Part shown: one piece after another, positions 34,655 to 43,609 of the stretch
Position numbering within the stretch: position 1 is the stretch's first letter
Layout: each line of letters starts with the position of its first letter
Assembly: GCA_905182295.1 (NCBI GenBank)
Contig: CAJJAZ010000004.1
Location: 1 to 64,000 of the forward strand
DNA length: 64,000 bases
DNA from: an uncultured Flavobacteriaceae bacterium
Lineage (GTDB): Bacteria; Bacteroidota; Bacteroidia; Flavobacteriales; Flavobacteriaceae
Direction: 5' to 3'
Program-made: the position numbers and the translations under genes
The notes under the pieces: generated by a model
What the model saw: the letters and a program-made list of their open reading frames with translations, nothing else
Database searches by the model: none
Told to the model about the DNA's origin: nothing

Positions 34655-34894
34655 TTACTTAACCAATCCGTTTTTTTTACCTGCTTCTTTTAAAACTGCA
34701 GATATTCCTTTTTTGTTAATGCTCTTTAGAGCTCTAGTAGAAACCTTTAGAGTGATCCAACGATCCTCTTCAGGAATGTAGAAACGCTTTTTAGAAAGGT
34801 TTACTTCAAACCTTCTTTTGGTCTTATTGATGGAGAAGGAAACATTGTTCCCAACCATAGCCTTCTTTCCAGTAATTTCACAAACTTTAGACAT
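34655..34894 (-). CDS. rpmB: 50S ribosomal protein L28
   Basis: 79 residues: MSKVCEITGKKAMVGNNVS, KTKRRFEVNLSKKRFYIPEE, LKVSTRALKSINKKG. First gene of the rpmB-rpmG-DUF4295 unit, with a clear promoter 34 bases upstream of its ATG. Confidence 0.96.
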   Translation of the reverse strand: MSKVCEITGKKAMVGNNVSFSINKTKRRFEVNLSKKRFYIPEEDRWITLKVSTRALKSINKKGISAVLKEAGKKNGLVK

Positions 34895-34927
34895 TTCGCT
34901 TCTTTATGAGTTATTTTAAACAGGCTG

Positions 34928-34958
34928 CAAATTTATATCTTTTTTATCTCTCTTACAA
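34928..34958 (-). promoter_or_regulatory. Promoter of rpmB-rpmG-DUF4295
   Basis: Minus strand TTG, 20 bases, TAAATTTG: a full match to the phylum promoter pattern, correctly placed in front of rpmB. Confidence 0.65.
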
Positions 34959-34967
34959 AAATCTTTT

Positions 34968-36215
34968 TTAGAATTTTATAATTTCTTTTTGTAAAAGCGC
35001 TAAAGCCTTGTTAACAGTCTTCTGCACAATGCGTTCCCGGTGGTTACCCATAGAGAAAATTTCTGAATATACGCCTTTAGGATGGGCAATCGCTATACAA
35101 ACTGTTCCTACAGCTGCCTCTGAATCCCCTTTGGTCGGTCCTGCGTTCCCTGTAGTGGCTACGGCAAAATCAGAATCCATCAGTTTTTGAACACCCAGTG
35201 CCATAGCTGAAGCCACCTCTTTACTCACCACAGAGTACTGCTTAATAAGTGACTCACTAACCCCTAGAATACCTGTCTTCTGAACCGTTTCATAAGCCAC
35301 AACAGCACCTTTAAAATAAGCAGACGCTCCAGGAATAGCCGTAAAAGCTGCCGCTAATTTTCCTCCAGTGCAACTCTCTGCTATAGCCAAAGTCATGTGC
35401 TTTTGAGTGAGTGTTTTTGACACCACCTCTTCTAAAAGATCTGCTGTTTCTATACCATACACAATATCTCCTAGCAATAGCATGAGCACCAAAACTTGGT
35501 CATTGACTTCTTTTTCTACAATTTCTCTATCTGGGCCTACGGCCGACAACCTCAAGCGCACCTTTCCCAAGCTAGGTAAATAAGCCAGCTTAATATGGGG
35601 TGGTAAGGCGTCTGCCCATGCAGAGATATTTTCTGCTATAGCAGATTCTCCTACCCCATAGGTTTGTATGGTCTTATGAATAATATGGGGTCTTTTGAAG
35701 TCGGAAACTATTTTTGGAAGAACCGATTCAGACATGATGGCTTTCATCTCAAAGGGAACACCTGGCATAAAAACAAAAACAGTCTGTCCTTTTTGCATCC
35801 ACATTCCTGGCGCAGTACCATAATTGTTTTTTAAAGGAATGGCTTTAGACGGAAGCAAAGCTTGGGTGAGATTACTGGCGTTCATTTTGGTAGAAATATA
35901 CTTTTCAAAAAGCATTTTAATATGGGCCAGTACAATAGGGCTTTCTACCAAGTGGTCGTCAAAATAAGTGCATAATGTTGCCTTTGTAATGTCGTCTTTT
36001 GTGGGGCCTAGTCCGCCTGTAATAAGCACCAAATCTACTTTATTTTGCGCGCCCACCAAAGCAGTTAAAATAGCGGCTGTCTGGTCTTGAATACTGAGCA
36101 TTTCTACTACACTTACTCCAATTTTATTGAGCTCTTGCGCCATATAGGTGGCGTTGGTGTCTACAATTTGACCAATGAGAATTTCATCTCCAATGGTAAT
36201 TATTTTTGCATTCAT
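34968..36215 (-). CDS. cinA: CinA-family protein
   Basis: 415 residues. N-terminal MoCF-biosynthesis-like domain (IITIGDEILIGQIVDTNATYMA, TGGLGPTKDDITK), and a C-terminal CinA domain (AIAESCTGGKLAAAFTAIPGASAYFKGAVVAY, ATTGNAGPTKGDSEAAVGTV). Relatives are NMN amidohydrolases and ADP-ribose pyrophosphatases in pyridine-nucleotide recycling. Its ATG overlaps the stop of the Hpt gene in ATGA. Confidence 0.92.
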   Translation of the reverse strand: MNAKIITIGDEILIGQIVDTNATYMAQELNKIGVSVVEMLSIQDQTAAILTALVGAQNKVDLVLITGGLGPTKDDITKATLCTYFDDHLVESPIVLAHIKMLFEKYISTKMNASNLTQALLPSKAIPLKNNYGTAPGMWMQKGQTVFVFMPGVPFEMKAIMSESVLPKIVSDFKRPHIIHKTIQTYGVGESAIAENISAWADALPPHIKLAYLPSLGKVRLRLSAVGPDREIVEKEVNDQVLVLMLLLGDIVYGIETADLLEEVVSKTLTQKHMTLAIAESCTGGKLAAAFTAIPGASAYFKGAVVAYETVQKTGILGVSESLIKQYSVVSKEVASAMALGVQKLMDSDFAVATTGNAGPTKGDSEAAVGTVCIAIAHPKGVYSEIFSMGNHRERIVQKTVNKALALLQKEIIKF

Positions 36216-36553
36216 ACTAACGAAAAATCAGTTTTTAATATTTCCACCACTTCAGCGACTGAAGCCTGAAGGTCGTTTAATTGTTTCGTTAAAATAGCCA
36301 CAGGTACTGGTGTCAATCTATTCTTTTCAATGCTTACACATAGCTCCGTTGCCTTATCCAAACCAAGCAAAATTAAATTAGGCTTTATTTTATGGGCCAA
36401 TTTTGATGTTTCTAACAGTTCATCTGCTTTAAAAGCATCTTGCATTTTCTGAATATCTGCAGTAACCTCTAAGATAAAAACCTTCAGTACTTTCTCAATG
36501 AAGTCCTTATCCCCTTCTGCTAAAGCTTCCAATCTAGTCAAGTCGTACTTCAT
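36212..36553 (-). CDS. Stand-alone histidine phosphotransfer (Hpt) protein
   Basis: 113 residues, all helical, with the phospho-acceptor region LLETSKLAHKIKPNLILLGLD, in which the His of HKIKP is the likely phosphorylation site. It would shuttle phosphoryl groups from a hybrid histidine kinase to a response regulator, neither of which lies in the window. Overlaps cinA by four bases and follows the FAH-family gene by 20. Confidence 0.8.
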   Translation of the reverse strand: MKYDLTRLEALAEGDKDFIEKVLKVFILEVTADIQKMQDAFKADELLETSKLAHKIKPNLILLGLDKATELCVSIEKNRLTPVPVAILTKQLNDLQASVAEVVEILKTDFSLV

Positions 36554-36573
36554 ATCTTGTGAATTATTTGTAT

Positions 36574-37185
36574 TTACTTAACGTCAATTTTAAACATAGA
36601 TTGTCCTTCTAAAAAACCTTCTAAGGAATCTCCCGCTTGAATAGCCCCAACACCTGCAGGGGTGCCCGTAAATATAATATCGCCCTTTTTAAGGGTAAAG
36701 AAAATTGAAACATAAGACAGCAGCTCCTTAATAGACCATAACATCTCTTTTGTATTACTCTGTTGTACCGTTTTTCCATTTTGCTGAAGTGAAAAAGCAA
36801 GACTGTCAAGCGCAGGAAGGTCTTTAGTAGACACCCAATCACCCATCACAGCAGAGCCGTCAAATCCCTTGCACTTCTCCCAAGGCAGGCCTTTAGACTT
36901 GAGTTCCTCTTGGAGGTCTCTTGCAGTAAAATCAATGCCAAGACCTACCTCATCGAAATACAAATGAGCAAATTCCGGATTGATGTGTTTTCCTACTTTT
37001 TTAATTTTTACCAAAACCTCTACCTCATAATGAATGTCTGAGGAAAAATCTGGTATATAAAAATCCTGCTCTTTAGGCAACACAGCAGAATCTGGCTTTA
37101 TAAACACTACTGGATCTTTTGGTCTTTGGTTGGAAAGTTCAGAAATATGGTCTTGATAATTGCGACCAATACATATCATCTTCAT
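36574..37185 (-). CDS. Fumarylacetoacetate hydrolase-family protein
   Basis: 203 residues, the short FAH type. MKMICIGRNYQDHISEL at the N terminus, metal-binding acidic residues in IHYEVEVLVKI, GKHI and DFTARDLQ, and GDIIFTGTPAGVGAI near the end. Family members act as acylpyruvate hydrolases or oxaloacetate decarboxylases; which one applies is not clear. Downstream of the exonuclease by 10 bases. Confidence 0.85.
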   Translation of the reverse strand: MKMICIGRNYQDHISELSNQRPKDPVVFIKPDSAVLPKEQDFYIPDFSSDIHYEVEVLVKIKKVGKHINPEFAHLYFDEVGLGIDFTARDLQEELKSKGLPWEKCKGFDGSAVMGDWVSTKDLPALDSLAFSLQQNGKTVQQSNTKEMLWSIKELLSYVSIFFTLKKGDIIFTGTPAGVGAIQAGDSLEGFLEGQSMFKIDVK

Positions 37186-37195
37186 ATTATGTTAT

Positions 37196-37984
37196 TTACA
37201 GAGCGTTATTTAAACCCGAAACCCTTATTTGAGTCAGTACTTTTTTAGTGTATAAAGGAAAATCTGCCTGCATAATCCAACCGTAATAGCCAGGTTCAGC
37301 TTCTAAAACATCAACCACTTTTTTAAATTTATGTTTGCCAAAAGAAAATACGGCTTCTCCATTTTTATCTTCCACAATAAATCCTGCAAAATCCAAAGAC
37401 TTCTTTCTGCTAGAAAACTCAGAAAGCCATTTCACTTCATTCTCTAAGGAATCATAGCGATCTAATTGTGCAAGTAATACTTCATAAGTAGCCAATGTAT
37501 CTGCGGCGGCGGCATGTGCGTTCTCCAATTTTTTTTGGCAATAAAACTGATAAGCAGCCCCTAGTGTTCTCTTCTCCATCTTGTGAAAAATAGTTTGTAC
37601 ATCTACAGAAACCCTATTCTTCATATCAAAGTCTATTCCTGCCCTCAACATCTCCTCTGCCAGCAAAGGGATGTCGAACCTATCGGAGTTAAAGCCCCCT
37701 AAATCAGCATCTTTAATTAGGGCGTATACCTGATGCGCAAGGGCCTTAAAATTGGGTTCATTCGCTACTTTCTCGTCTGTAATACCATGTACCGCAATAA
37801 CCTCTTTAGGAATGGGCATCTCAGGATTAACCAACCATGTTTTACTTTCTTTATTTCCATTAGGAAATACTTTAAGCACTGCAATTTCTACAATCCTATC
37901 TTTGGCTACATTGATTCCTGTAGTCTCAAGATCAAAAAAACAAATGGGTCTGTGTAGCTTAAGTTGTGTCTTTTCCATACCCAA
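37196..37984 (-). CDS. 3'-5' exonuclease, DnaQ-like DEDDh
   Basis: 262 residues. ExoI motif FFDLETTGIN, ExoII NSDRFDIPLLAEEML and ExoIII with H and D in HAAAADTLATYEVL define a DEDDh exonuclease related to DNA polymerase III epsilon. The C-terminal 80 residues are extra (FIVEDKNGEAVFSFGKHKFKKV), as in flavobacterial exonuclease homologues that lack polymerase contact motifs. Probably starts at M3 (MEKTQLKLHRP). First gene of a short minus-strand run. Confidence 0.9.
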   Translation of the reverse strand: MGMEKTQLKLHRPICFFDLETTGINVAKDRIVEIAVLKVFPNGNKESKTWLVNPEMPIPKEVIAVHGITDEKVANEPNFKALAHQVYALIKDADLGGFNSDRFDIPLLAEEMLRAGIDFDMKNRVSVDVQTIFHKMEKRTLGAAYQFYCQKKLENAHAAAADTLATYEVLLAQLDRYDSLENEVKWLSEFSSRKKSLDFAGFIVEDKNGEAVFSFGKHKFKKVVDVLEAEPGYYGWIMQADFPLYTKKVLTQIRVSGLNNAL

Positions 37985-38027
37985 AGATAAGATATACAGC
38001 TACTACCTCCTAACCCTCTTGAGCGCT

Positions 38028-38816
38028 TTATTTGGTATTTGAAAACAACCATGGAAATAATCCAGGTTCTTTAAAAGCCAGGTCCCAGCTGTTATGCCCA
38101 ACTCCTTCATAAAGGGTATAGCGAACATCAAAGCTGCGTTTTTTAAATTTCTTAACCATTTGAGTAGAAAAACTTGCAGGGACTACAGGATCTGCATTGC
38201 CGTGAAACACCCACCATGAAGGCCTTTTGTATTTTCTTGTATTTTTGGGTGCTGCACCGCCACATATAGGGAATGCGGCCGCAAACAACTTAGGATTACG
38301 CTTGACCAATTCAAAGGTTCCCATACCTCCCATGGAAAGGCCTCCCACATACAAGCGATTTTTATCTAAGGAATAATTTTGAAGCACTTCTTCTAAAAGA
38401 CCCTCTAATAAAAGCATTGCCTTTGTTGGAGCCCCTTTTTTGTAAAAGCTAAAATCTGGCAAACCAACTTGAGCCACTTCTTTTTTTACATTGCTCCAAT
38501 AATCTCCCGCCGCACATTGAGGCATGAGAACAATGGCTGGATATTTTTTCCTAAAAGAGTCGGCAGTAAAAAGAGACGCTCCATGGGTTAATTGACTTTC
38601 ATTATCTGCACCCCTTTCACCAGCACCATGCAAAAACAACAGTAATGGATAGGATTTAGAAGCGTCGTAAGCTTCTGGCAACAAGATGCCATAGGGCATT
38701 TGATCTGCACCCATCTGAAAAGTCTTCTTTTTAAATGAAGTCGCTTGAACAGCACTTTGCGCCAACATAAAGCCCAGGGATAAAAACGAAAATATAACAG
38801 TCAATAAAGTTTTCAT
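38028..38816 (-). CDS. Secreted alpha/beta-hydrolase, prolyl-oligopeptidase/esterase type
   Basis: 262 residues with signal peptide LLTVIFSFLSLGFMLAQSA. Catalytic serine in GGLSMGGMG, oxyanion-side motif LFLHGAGERGAD, acid in FHGNADPVVP and His in GVGHNSWD. These belong to the dienelactone-hydrolase/esterase group that includes acetyl xylan esterases and phospholipase-like enzymes. Its ATG shares one base with the E2 stop codon (TAATG), so it is translated with the E2 gene. Confidence 0.85.
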   Translation of the reverse strand: MKTLLTVIFSFLSLGFMLAQSAVQATSFKKKTFQMGADQMPYGILLPEAYDASKSYPLLLFLHGAGERGADNESQLTHGASLFTADSFRKKYPAIVLMPQCAAGDYWSNVKKEVAQVGLPDFSFYKKGAPTKAMLLLEGLLEEVLQNYSLDKNRLYVGGLSMGGMGTFELVKRNPKLFAAAFPICGGAAPKNTRKYKRPSWWVFHGNADPVVPASFSTQMVKKFKKRSFDVRYTLYEGVGHNSWDLAFKEPGLFPWLFSNTK

Positions 38817-40192
38817 TACACCGGTCTATTAGGATCCCAAGATTCTAGGTATTCAGCGATTGTCTTAATAAACATACCACCCAGCGCCCCATTCACCACC
38901 CTGTGGTCATAAGAATGAGACAAGAACATTTTGGAGCGAATCCCAATAAAATCTCCCTCATTGGTTTCTATCACAGCTGGTACTTTTCTAATCGCACCCA
39001 AAGCGAGAATACCTACTTGTGGCTGATTGATAATTGGTGTGCCAAAAACACTGCCAAAAGACCCCACATTAGTTACTGTATAAGTCCCCCCTTTAATCTC
39101 ATCTGGCTTCAATTTATTGTCTCTAGCCCTAGCCGCTAAATCGTTCACCACCTTAGCCATACCTGTCATATTCAATTGGTCTGCATGCTTTATTACTGGA
39201 ACAATAAGGTTCCCGTCTGGAAGGGCAGCAGCCATACCGATATGAATGTTTTTATGCTTTACAATACGGTCTCCCTCAAGGGAGATATTCATCATAGGAT
39301 ACTTTTTTAAAGCCACTGCGACTGCCTCCATAAAAATAGGTGTGAATGTAAATTTCTCTCCTTCTCTTTGGACGAATACCTCTTTTACCTTATTTCTCCA
39401 GGCCACAATTTTAGTCACATCTACCTCAATAAAACTCTGCACATGGGCAGACGTCTGCACACTACTCATCATATGCTGCGCGATGAGTTTCCCCATCCTA
39501 CTCATTTCCACCACTTCAGAGGCTGCATGACCCACGCCAGTTGGAATAGACATCTGAGCAGAAGCTGCTTTTGATTCAGAAGAAGCTAGATTGGTTTGAT
39601 CTTTTATTGCCGTAGGTACATGTCCCACAGGAGCAATTTTTTTTCGTGACGCAACAAACAATAAAATATCATTTTTAGTCACCCTACCTTCACTTCCAGA
39701 ACCCGCAATTTGAGTTAAATCTAAAAGAGACAAGCCCTCTTGCTTGGCAATGTTTTTTACCAATGGCGAATAAAAACGTTTGTCATCAGAAGCTTGATCA
39801 ACCGCCACAGAAGGTGTTGGAATATAAGGCACCTCTGCAGCAATTTCTGCTTCTATTTCTACAGTGTTTTGTCCAGAACGGTCTAATTCATTACTGATAG
39901 GATTTTCTGTTGCAACTGCTTCTTGGCCTTTGGCCGATGCCGGCAAGTCGCCCTCCGTCTCTATCACTGCAATCACCGCGCCAACTTGCACCACCTGGTC
40001 TACCTCAAAAAATTTCTCTATAAGTATCCCAGAAACCTCGCTCGGAACCTCTGTGTCTACCTTATCAGTAGCGATCTCCAGAACCCCTTCTTCTTGTTCA
40101 ATAGCGTCTCCAACATCTTTTAACCAAGCAGTCAGGGTTGCCTCTGCAACACTTTCCCCCATCTGAGGCAGTTTTAATTCAAATCTTGCCAT
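38816..40192 (-). CDS. 2-oxoacid dehydrogenase E2 component (dihydrolipoamide acyltransferase)
   Basis: 458 residues. The N-terminal lipoyl domain has the lipoyl-Lys in EIATDKVDTEVPSE, then a Pro/Ala-rich linker, a peripheral-subunit-binding domain (FYSPLVKNIAKQEGLSLLDL, GSGSEGRVTKND) and a C-terminal catalytic domain ending in SHSYDHRVVNGALGGMF. The catalytic His is present; the following DG, usually Asp-Gly, reads Asn-Gly. No E1 or E3 gene lies nearby, so branched-chain, pyruvate or 2-oxoglutarate specificity is not decided, though a branched-chain role is likely. Confidence 0.92.
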   Translation of the reverse strand: MARFELKLPQMGESVAEATLTAWLKDVGDAIEQEEGVLEIATDKVDTEVPSEVSGILIEKFFEVDQVVQVGAVIAVIETEGDLPASAKGQEAVATENPISNELDRSGQNTVEIEAEIAAEVPYIPTPSVAVDQASDDKRFYSPLVKNIAKQEGLSLLDLTQIAGSGSEGRVTKNDILLFVASRKKIAPVGHVPTAIKDQTNLASSESKAASAQMSIPTGVGHAASEVVEMSRMGKLIAQHMMSSVQTSAHVQSFIEVDVTKIVAWRNKVKEVFVQREGEKFTFTPIFMEAVAVALKKYPMMNISLEGDRIVKHKNIHIGMAAALPDGNLIVPVIKHADQLNMTGMAKVVNDLAARARDNKLKPDEIKGGTYTVTNVGSFGSVFGTPIINQPQVGILALGAIRKVPAVIETNEGDFIGIRSKMFLSHSYDHRVVNGALGGMFIKTIAEYLESWDPNRPV

Positions 40193-40275
40193 ATGTATAA
40201 TTATAGTGCTTTATTTGTTTGTTTTTTTGCAAAAATAGCATAAAAACTCTTCATTACTGACTTTACCCTAATTTA

Positions 40276-40893
40276 CTATGCTTTTAATGCGTTTTCAAAT
40301 GGAATTCTCTGAAGTATACTCCTCCCTAGGGTGACCTCATCTGCATATTCCAATTCATCTCCAACAGAAATTCCTCTAGCTATGGTAGATGTCTTAATTC
40401 CCAAACCTTCTATTTGCTTAAAAATATAAAAGTTAGTGGTATCTCCTTCCATCGAGGCACTCATGGCAAAAATAACTTCTTTGACCTCTCCTATTCTTAA
40501 TTTCTCTACCAGTGGTGTAATATTCAAGTCTCCGGGACCAATACCTTCCATAGGAGAAATCTTACCTCCTAGGACAAAATACAAACCGTTGTATTGAGAG
40601 GTGTTTTCTATGGCCATTATATCTCTAATGTCTTCTACCACACAAAGCAAACTCCTATCTCTTTTGCCATTAGCACAGATATGACATTGGGTGGTGTCTG
40701 ATATACCAAAACAATTAGAACAGTATTTAATCTCTGTTTTTAAATGGACCAAAGCAGCAGCTAAATCAGTGGTTTGGGAAGCTTCCTGTCTGAGTAAATG
40801 CAATACCAACCGCAAGGCTGTTCTCTTACCAATTCCAGGTAATTGAGACATCTCATTCACTGCATTTTTCAATAATTTAGAAGAAAATTCCAT
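40276..40893 (-). CDS. recR: Recombination mediator RecR
   Basis: DNA-repair protein that works with RecO and RecF to load RecA. Helix-hairpin-helix ([20 protein letters not shown]), zinc finger with Cys pairs (CSNCFG and CHICANG) and Toprim domain ([17 protein letters not shown]). The track starts at 40908, but the ATG at 40893 gives [12 protein letters not shown], the family start; 205 residues. Confidence 0.95.
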   Translation of the reverse strand: MEFSSKLLKNAVNEMSQLPGIGKRTALRLVLHLLRQEASQTTDLAAALVHLKTEIKYCSNCFGISDTTQCHICANGKRDRSLLCVVEDIRDIMAIENTSQYNGLYFVLGGKISPMEGIGPGDLNITPLVEKLRIGEVKEVIFAMSASMEGDTTNFYIFKQIEGLGIKTSTIARGISVGDELEYADEVTLGRSILQRIPFENALKA

Positions 40894-41028
40894 GGGGTAA
40901 AAATACAATATTTAGCATACATCAACACGGCAATTTTAACTTTCTACCCCAATACATTTCCGCTCAATTAAAAGCCATGATCCATTTAAAAGAAACTGAT
41001 GTATATTGTGGCCATAAAACCCATCCAA

Positions 41029-42486
41029 ATGAGTCCAACTGCTATAGTCGTTTTAATCAGTCTTTATTTTCTAGTGCTCATGGGCATTTCTTTTGCCACC
41101 TCAAAAAATGACTCCAATGATGATTTTTTTAAGGCTGGAGGAAAATCTCCATGGTATTTAGTTGCCTTTGGCATGATTGGCGCTTCTTTATCTGGAGTGA
41201 CTTTTATTTCAGTTCCCGGTTGGGTTGCCAGTACAGGATTTAGCTATATGCAAGTGGTCTTTGGTTACCTGGCCGGTTATTTTATTATTGCATTTGTCTT
41301 AATGCCTATTTATTACAAAGCCAATCTCACCTCTATCTACGAATACTTAAATACCAGATTTGGGGTCGTCAGTTATAAAACTGGGGCATTTTTCTTTTTT
41401 ATCTCAAGGGTACTTGGAGCCTCATTCAGACTTTTCTTAGTGGCTATTGTATTACAACAATTTGTTTTTGATAGCTGGGGAGTTCCTTTTGAAGCTACCG
41501 TCATACTATCCATACTCTTAATATGGGCTTATACCTTTAGAGGGGGTATAAAGACGATCGTATGGACGGACACGCTACAAACACTATTTATGTTATTGGC
41601 CGTAGGATTTTCCATCTATTTCATCAATCAAAAATTGGGATGGACTATGGGAGAATTTCTTTCAAGCGAAGCACTGAATCTATTAAGCGACCTTTGGGTA
41701 ACGGACACTTTGTATGAAAAAAACCACCTTGTAAAATCCTTTTTTGGAGGACTTTTCATCGCAGTTTGCATGACAGGTCTGGATCAGGATATGATGCAAA
41801 AAAACTTGAGTTGTAGGGACGTAGGAGCTGCACAGAAAAACATGATTACTTTTAGCCTGGTTTTAGTTGTAGTAAATCTAATTTTCTTGCTGCTAGGCGC
41901 CTTGCTATTTATCTATGCAGAGCGTTTTAATATAGCCATGCCACTTTTAGACGGTAGCCCAAAAACAGACCTTTTATTTCCAGAAATAGCGCTCAATAGC
42001 GGTCTACCGATTTGGGTGGGAATTACTTTTATGCTAGGGCTCATTGCAGCAGCATATAGCAGTGCAGATTCTGCTTTAACTTCTTTAACCACCTCTTTTT
42101 GTATTGACTTCTTGGGTATTGAAAAGCAAGCGCCAAATACCCAAAAAAGTACCAGAAAAAAAGTGCATATAGGTATGAGCGCTCTGTTGGTATTAGTGAT
42201 AATAAGTTTCAAATACGTACTGGATAAAAATATTATTGATGGGCTTCTCACAGTGGCCACTTACACCTATGGCCCCCTCTTAGGGCTATTTGCCTTTGGC
42301 GTATTGACCAAACATCAGATTAAAGACCAATACGCATGGGTAGTAGCGCTAGTTGTTTTGGGACTCATTATTACCATAGCCAGCCTCCCTGTTGCCTGGT
42401 TAAATGGATATATCATTGGATATGAACTATTGCCGTTAAACGGACTTCTTACCTTTTTAGGATTGTACCTCATTCGTAAAAAGTAG
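41029..42486 (+). CDS. Sodium:solute symporter family protein
   Basis: 485 residues from the ATG at 41029 ([15 protein letters not shown]). About 13 transmembrane helices, with conserved SSS-family segments [29 protein letters not shown] near the N terminus and [15 protein letters not shown] in the eighth or ninth helix. The transported solute is unknown (relatives move proline, pantothenate, sugars or iodide). Single gene closed by a bidirectional terminator shared with fabH. Confidence 0.9.
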   Translation: MSPTAIVVLISLYFLVLMGISFATSKNDSNDDFFKAGGKSPWYLVAFGMIGASLSGVTFISVPGWVASTGFSYMQVVFGYLAGYFIIAFVLMPIYYKANLTSIYEYLNTRFGVVSYKTGAFFFFISRVLGASFRLFLVAIVLQQFVFDSWGVPFEATVILSILLIWAYTFRGGIKTIVWTDTLQTLFMLLAVGFSIYFINQKLGWTMGEFLSSEALNLLSDLWVTDTLYEKNHLVKSFFGGLFIAVCMTGLDQDMMQKNLSCRDVGAAQKNMITFSLVLVVVNLIFLLLGALLFIYAERFNIAMPLLDGSPKTDLLFPEIALNSGLPIWVGITFMLGLIAAAYSSADSALTSLTTSFCIDFLGIEKQAPNTQKSTRKKVHIGMSALLVLVIISFKYVLDKNIIDGLLTVATYTYGPLLGLFAFGVLTKHQIKDQYAWVVALVVLGLIITIASLPVAWLNGYIIGYELLPLNGLLTFLGLYLIRKK

Positions 42487-42490
42487 TGCA

Positions 42491-42534
42491 AAAAAAAAAG
42501 AGGGCTTTATTATAAATATAAAAGCCTCTTTTTT
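42491..42534. terminator. Bidirectional terminator between the symporter and fabH
   Basis: An A run, a GAGGGCTTT / AAAGCCTC stem with one bulge and a T run. Serves the symporter on plus and fabH on minus. Confidence 0.75.
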
Positions 42535-42554
42535 AAATATTGTATGGATTTTTT

Positions 42555-43568
42555 TTACCACCTAATAATGGCAGAGCCCCAGGTAAATCCACTACCAAAA
42601 GCAGCCAATACCACTAGATCTCCTTCTTTGACCTTTCCTTGCTCCCAAGCTTCTGTAAGCGCTATAGGAATAGATGCAGCAGTAGTATTTCCATACTTCA
42701 TTATATTGTTAAACACCTGATCATCAGATAAACCAAATTTCTTTTGAATAAATTGAGCAATTCTAAGATTCGCTTGGTGGGGTACCAGCAAAGAAATGTC
42801 TTCTTTAGTGAGTTCATTTGCCTTGAGTCCTTCATTGATGACTTCTGAAAAACGCACTACTGCATTTTTAAACACAAACTGGCCATCCATATAAGGATAG
42901 TAAGACAGGTCCTCAGGATCATTATCTTCTAAAATATCTGTCACCCACCTACTTCCCATTCCTGGAGCTAATAAAGAAAGTGCCTCTGCATGTTCTCCTT
43001 CAGAATGCAAGTGTGTAGACAAAATACCTTTGGTTAAATCTTCTTCTCTGGATACAATTGCAGCTCCAGCTCCATCGCCAAAAATTACAGATATATTTCT
43101 CCCTCTTGTGGTCATATCCATTCCATGTGACTGCAGCTCTGAACCAATAACAAGGACATTTTTATACATCCCAGACTTAACGTATTGGTCTGCCACGGAT
43201 AGCGCATATACAAATCCAGAGCATTGGTTTCTCACATCCAAAGCACCAACGGTGTTTATACCTAAATCTCTCTGAACCAATACACCAGGGCCAGGGAAAT
43301 AATAATCTGGACTAAGGGTGGCAAAAACAATAAAATCAATTTCTTGTTTGTCTATTCCGGCTCTTTCTATAGCTACCTGAGCAGCTTTAACACCCATAGT
43401 TGTGGTAGTCTCTCCTGATCCTTTTACAACATGCCTTCTCTCTTCAATACCGGTACGCTCTTTAATCCAAGCATCATTGGTATCAATTACTTGAGACAAA
43501 TCATCATTTGTGACTATATTTTCAGGTACGTAATGGCCTAAACCAATAATTTTTGAGTGGTATGTCAT
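42555..43568 (-). CDS. fabH: 3-oxoacyl-ACP synthase III
   Basis: Starts fatty acid synthesis by condensing an acyl-CoA with malonyl-ACP. The catalytic Cys lies in RNQCSGFVYALS, the His in VPHQANLRIAQF and the Asn in NTTAASIPIAL. 337 residues. Flavobacteria often carry several FabH paralogues, so this may be the branched-chain starter enzyme. Confidence 0.93.
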   Translation of the reverse strand: MTYHSKIIGLGHYVPENIVTNDDLSQVIDTNDAWIKERTGIEERRHVVKGSGETTTTMGVKAAQVAIERAGIDKQEIDFIVFATLSPDYYFPGPGVLVQRDLGINTVGALDVRNQCSGFVYALSVADQYVKSGMYKNVLVIGSELQSHGMDMTTRGRNISVIFGDGAGAAIVSREEDLTKGILSTHLHSEGEHAEALSLLAPGMGSRWVTDILEDNDPEDLSYYPYMDGQFVFKNAVVRFSEVINEGLKANELTKEDISLLVPHQANLRIAQFIQKKFGLSDDQVFNNIMKYGNTTAASIPIALTEAWEQGKVKEGDLVVLAAFGSGFTWGSAIIRW

Positions 43569-43609
43569 CTTAAATTGTTTCTTGAGACTGCAATATAGTA
43601 AGAATTCTA

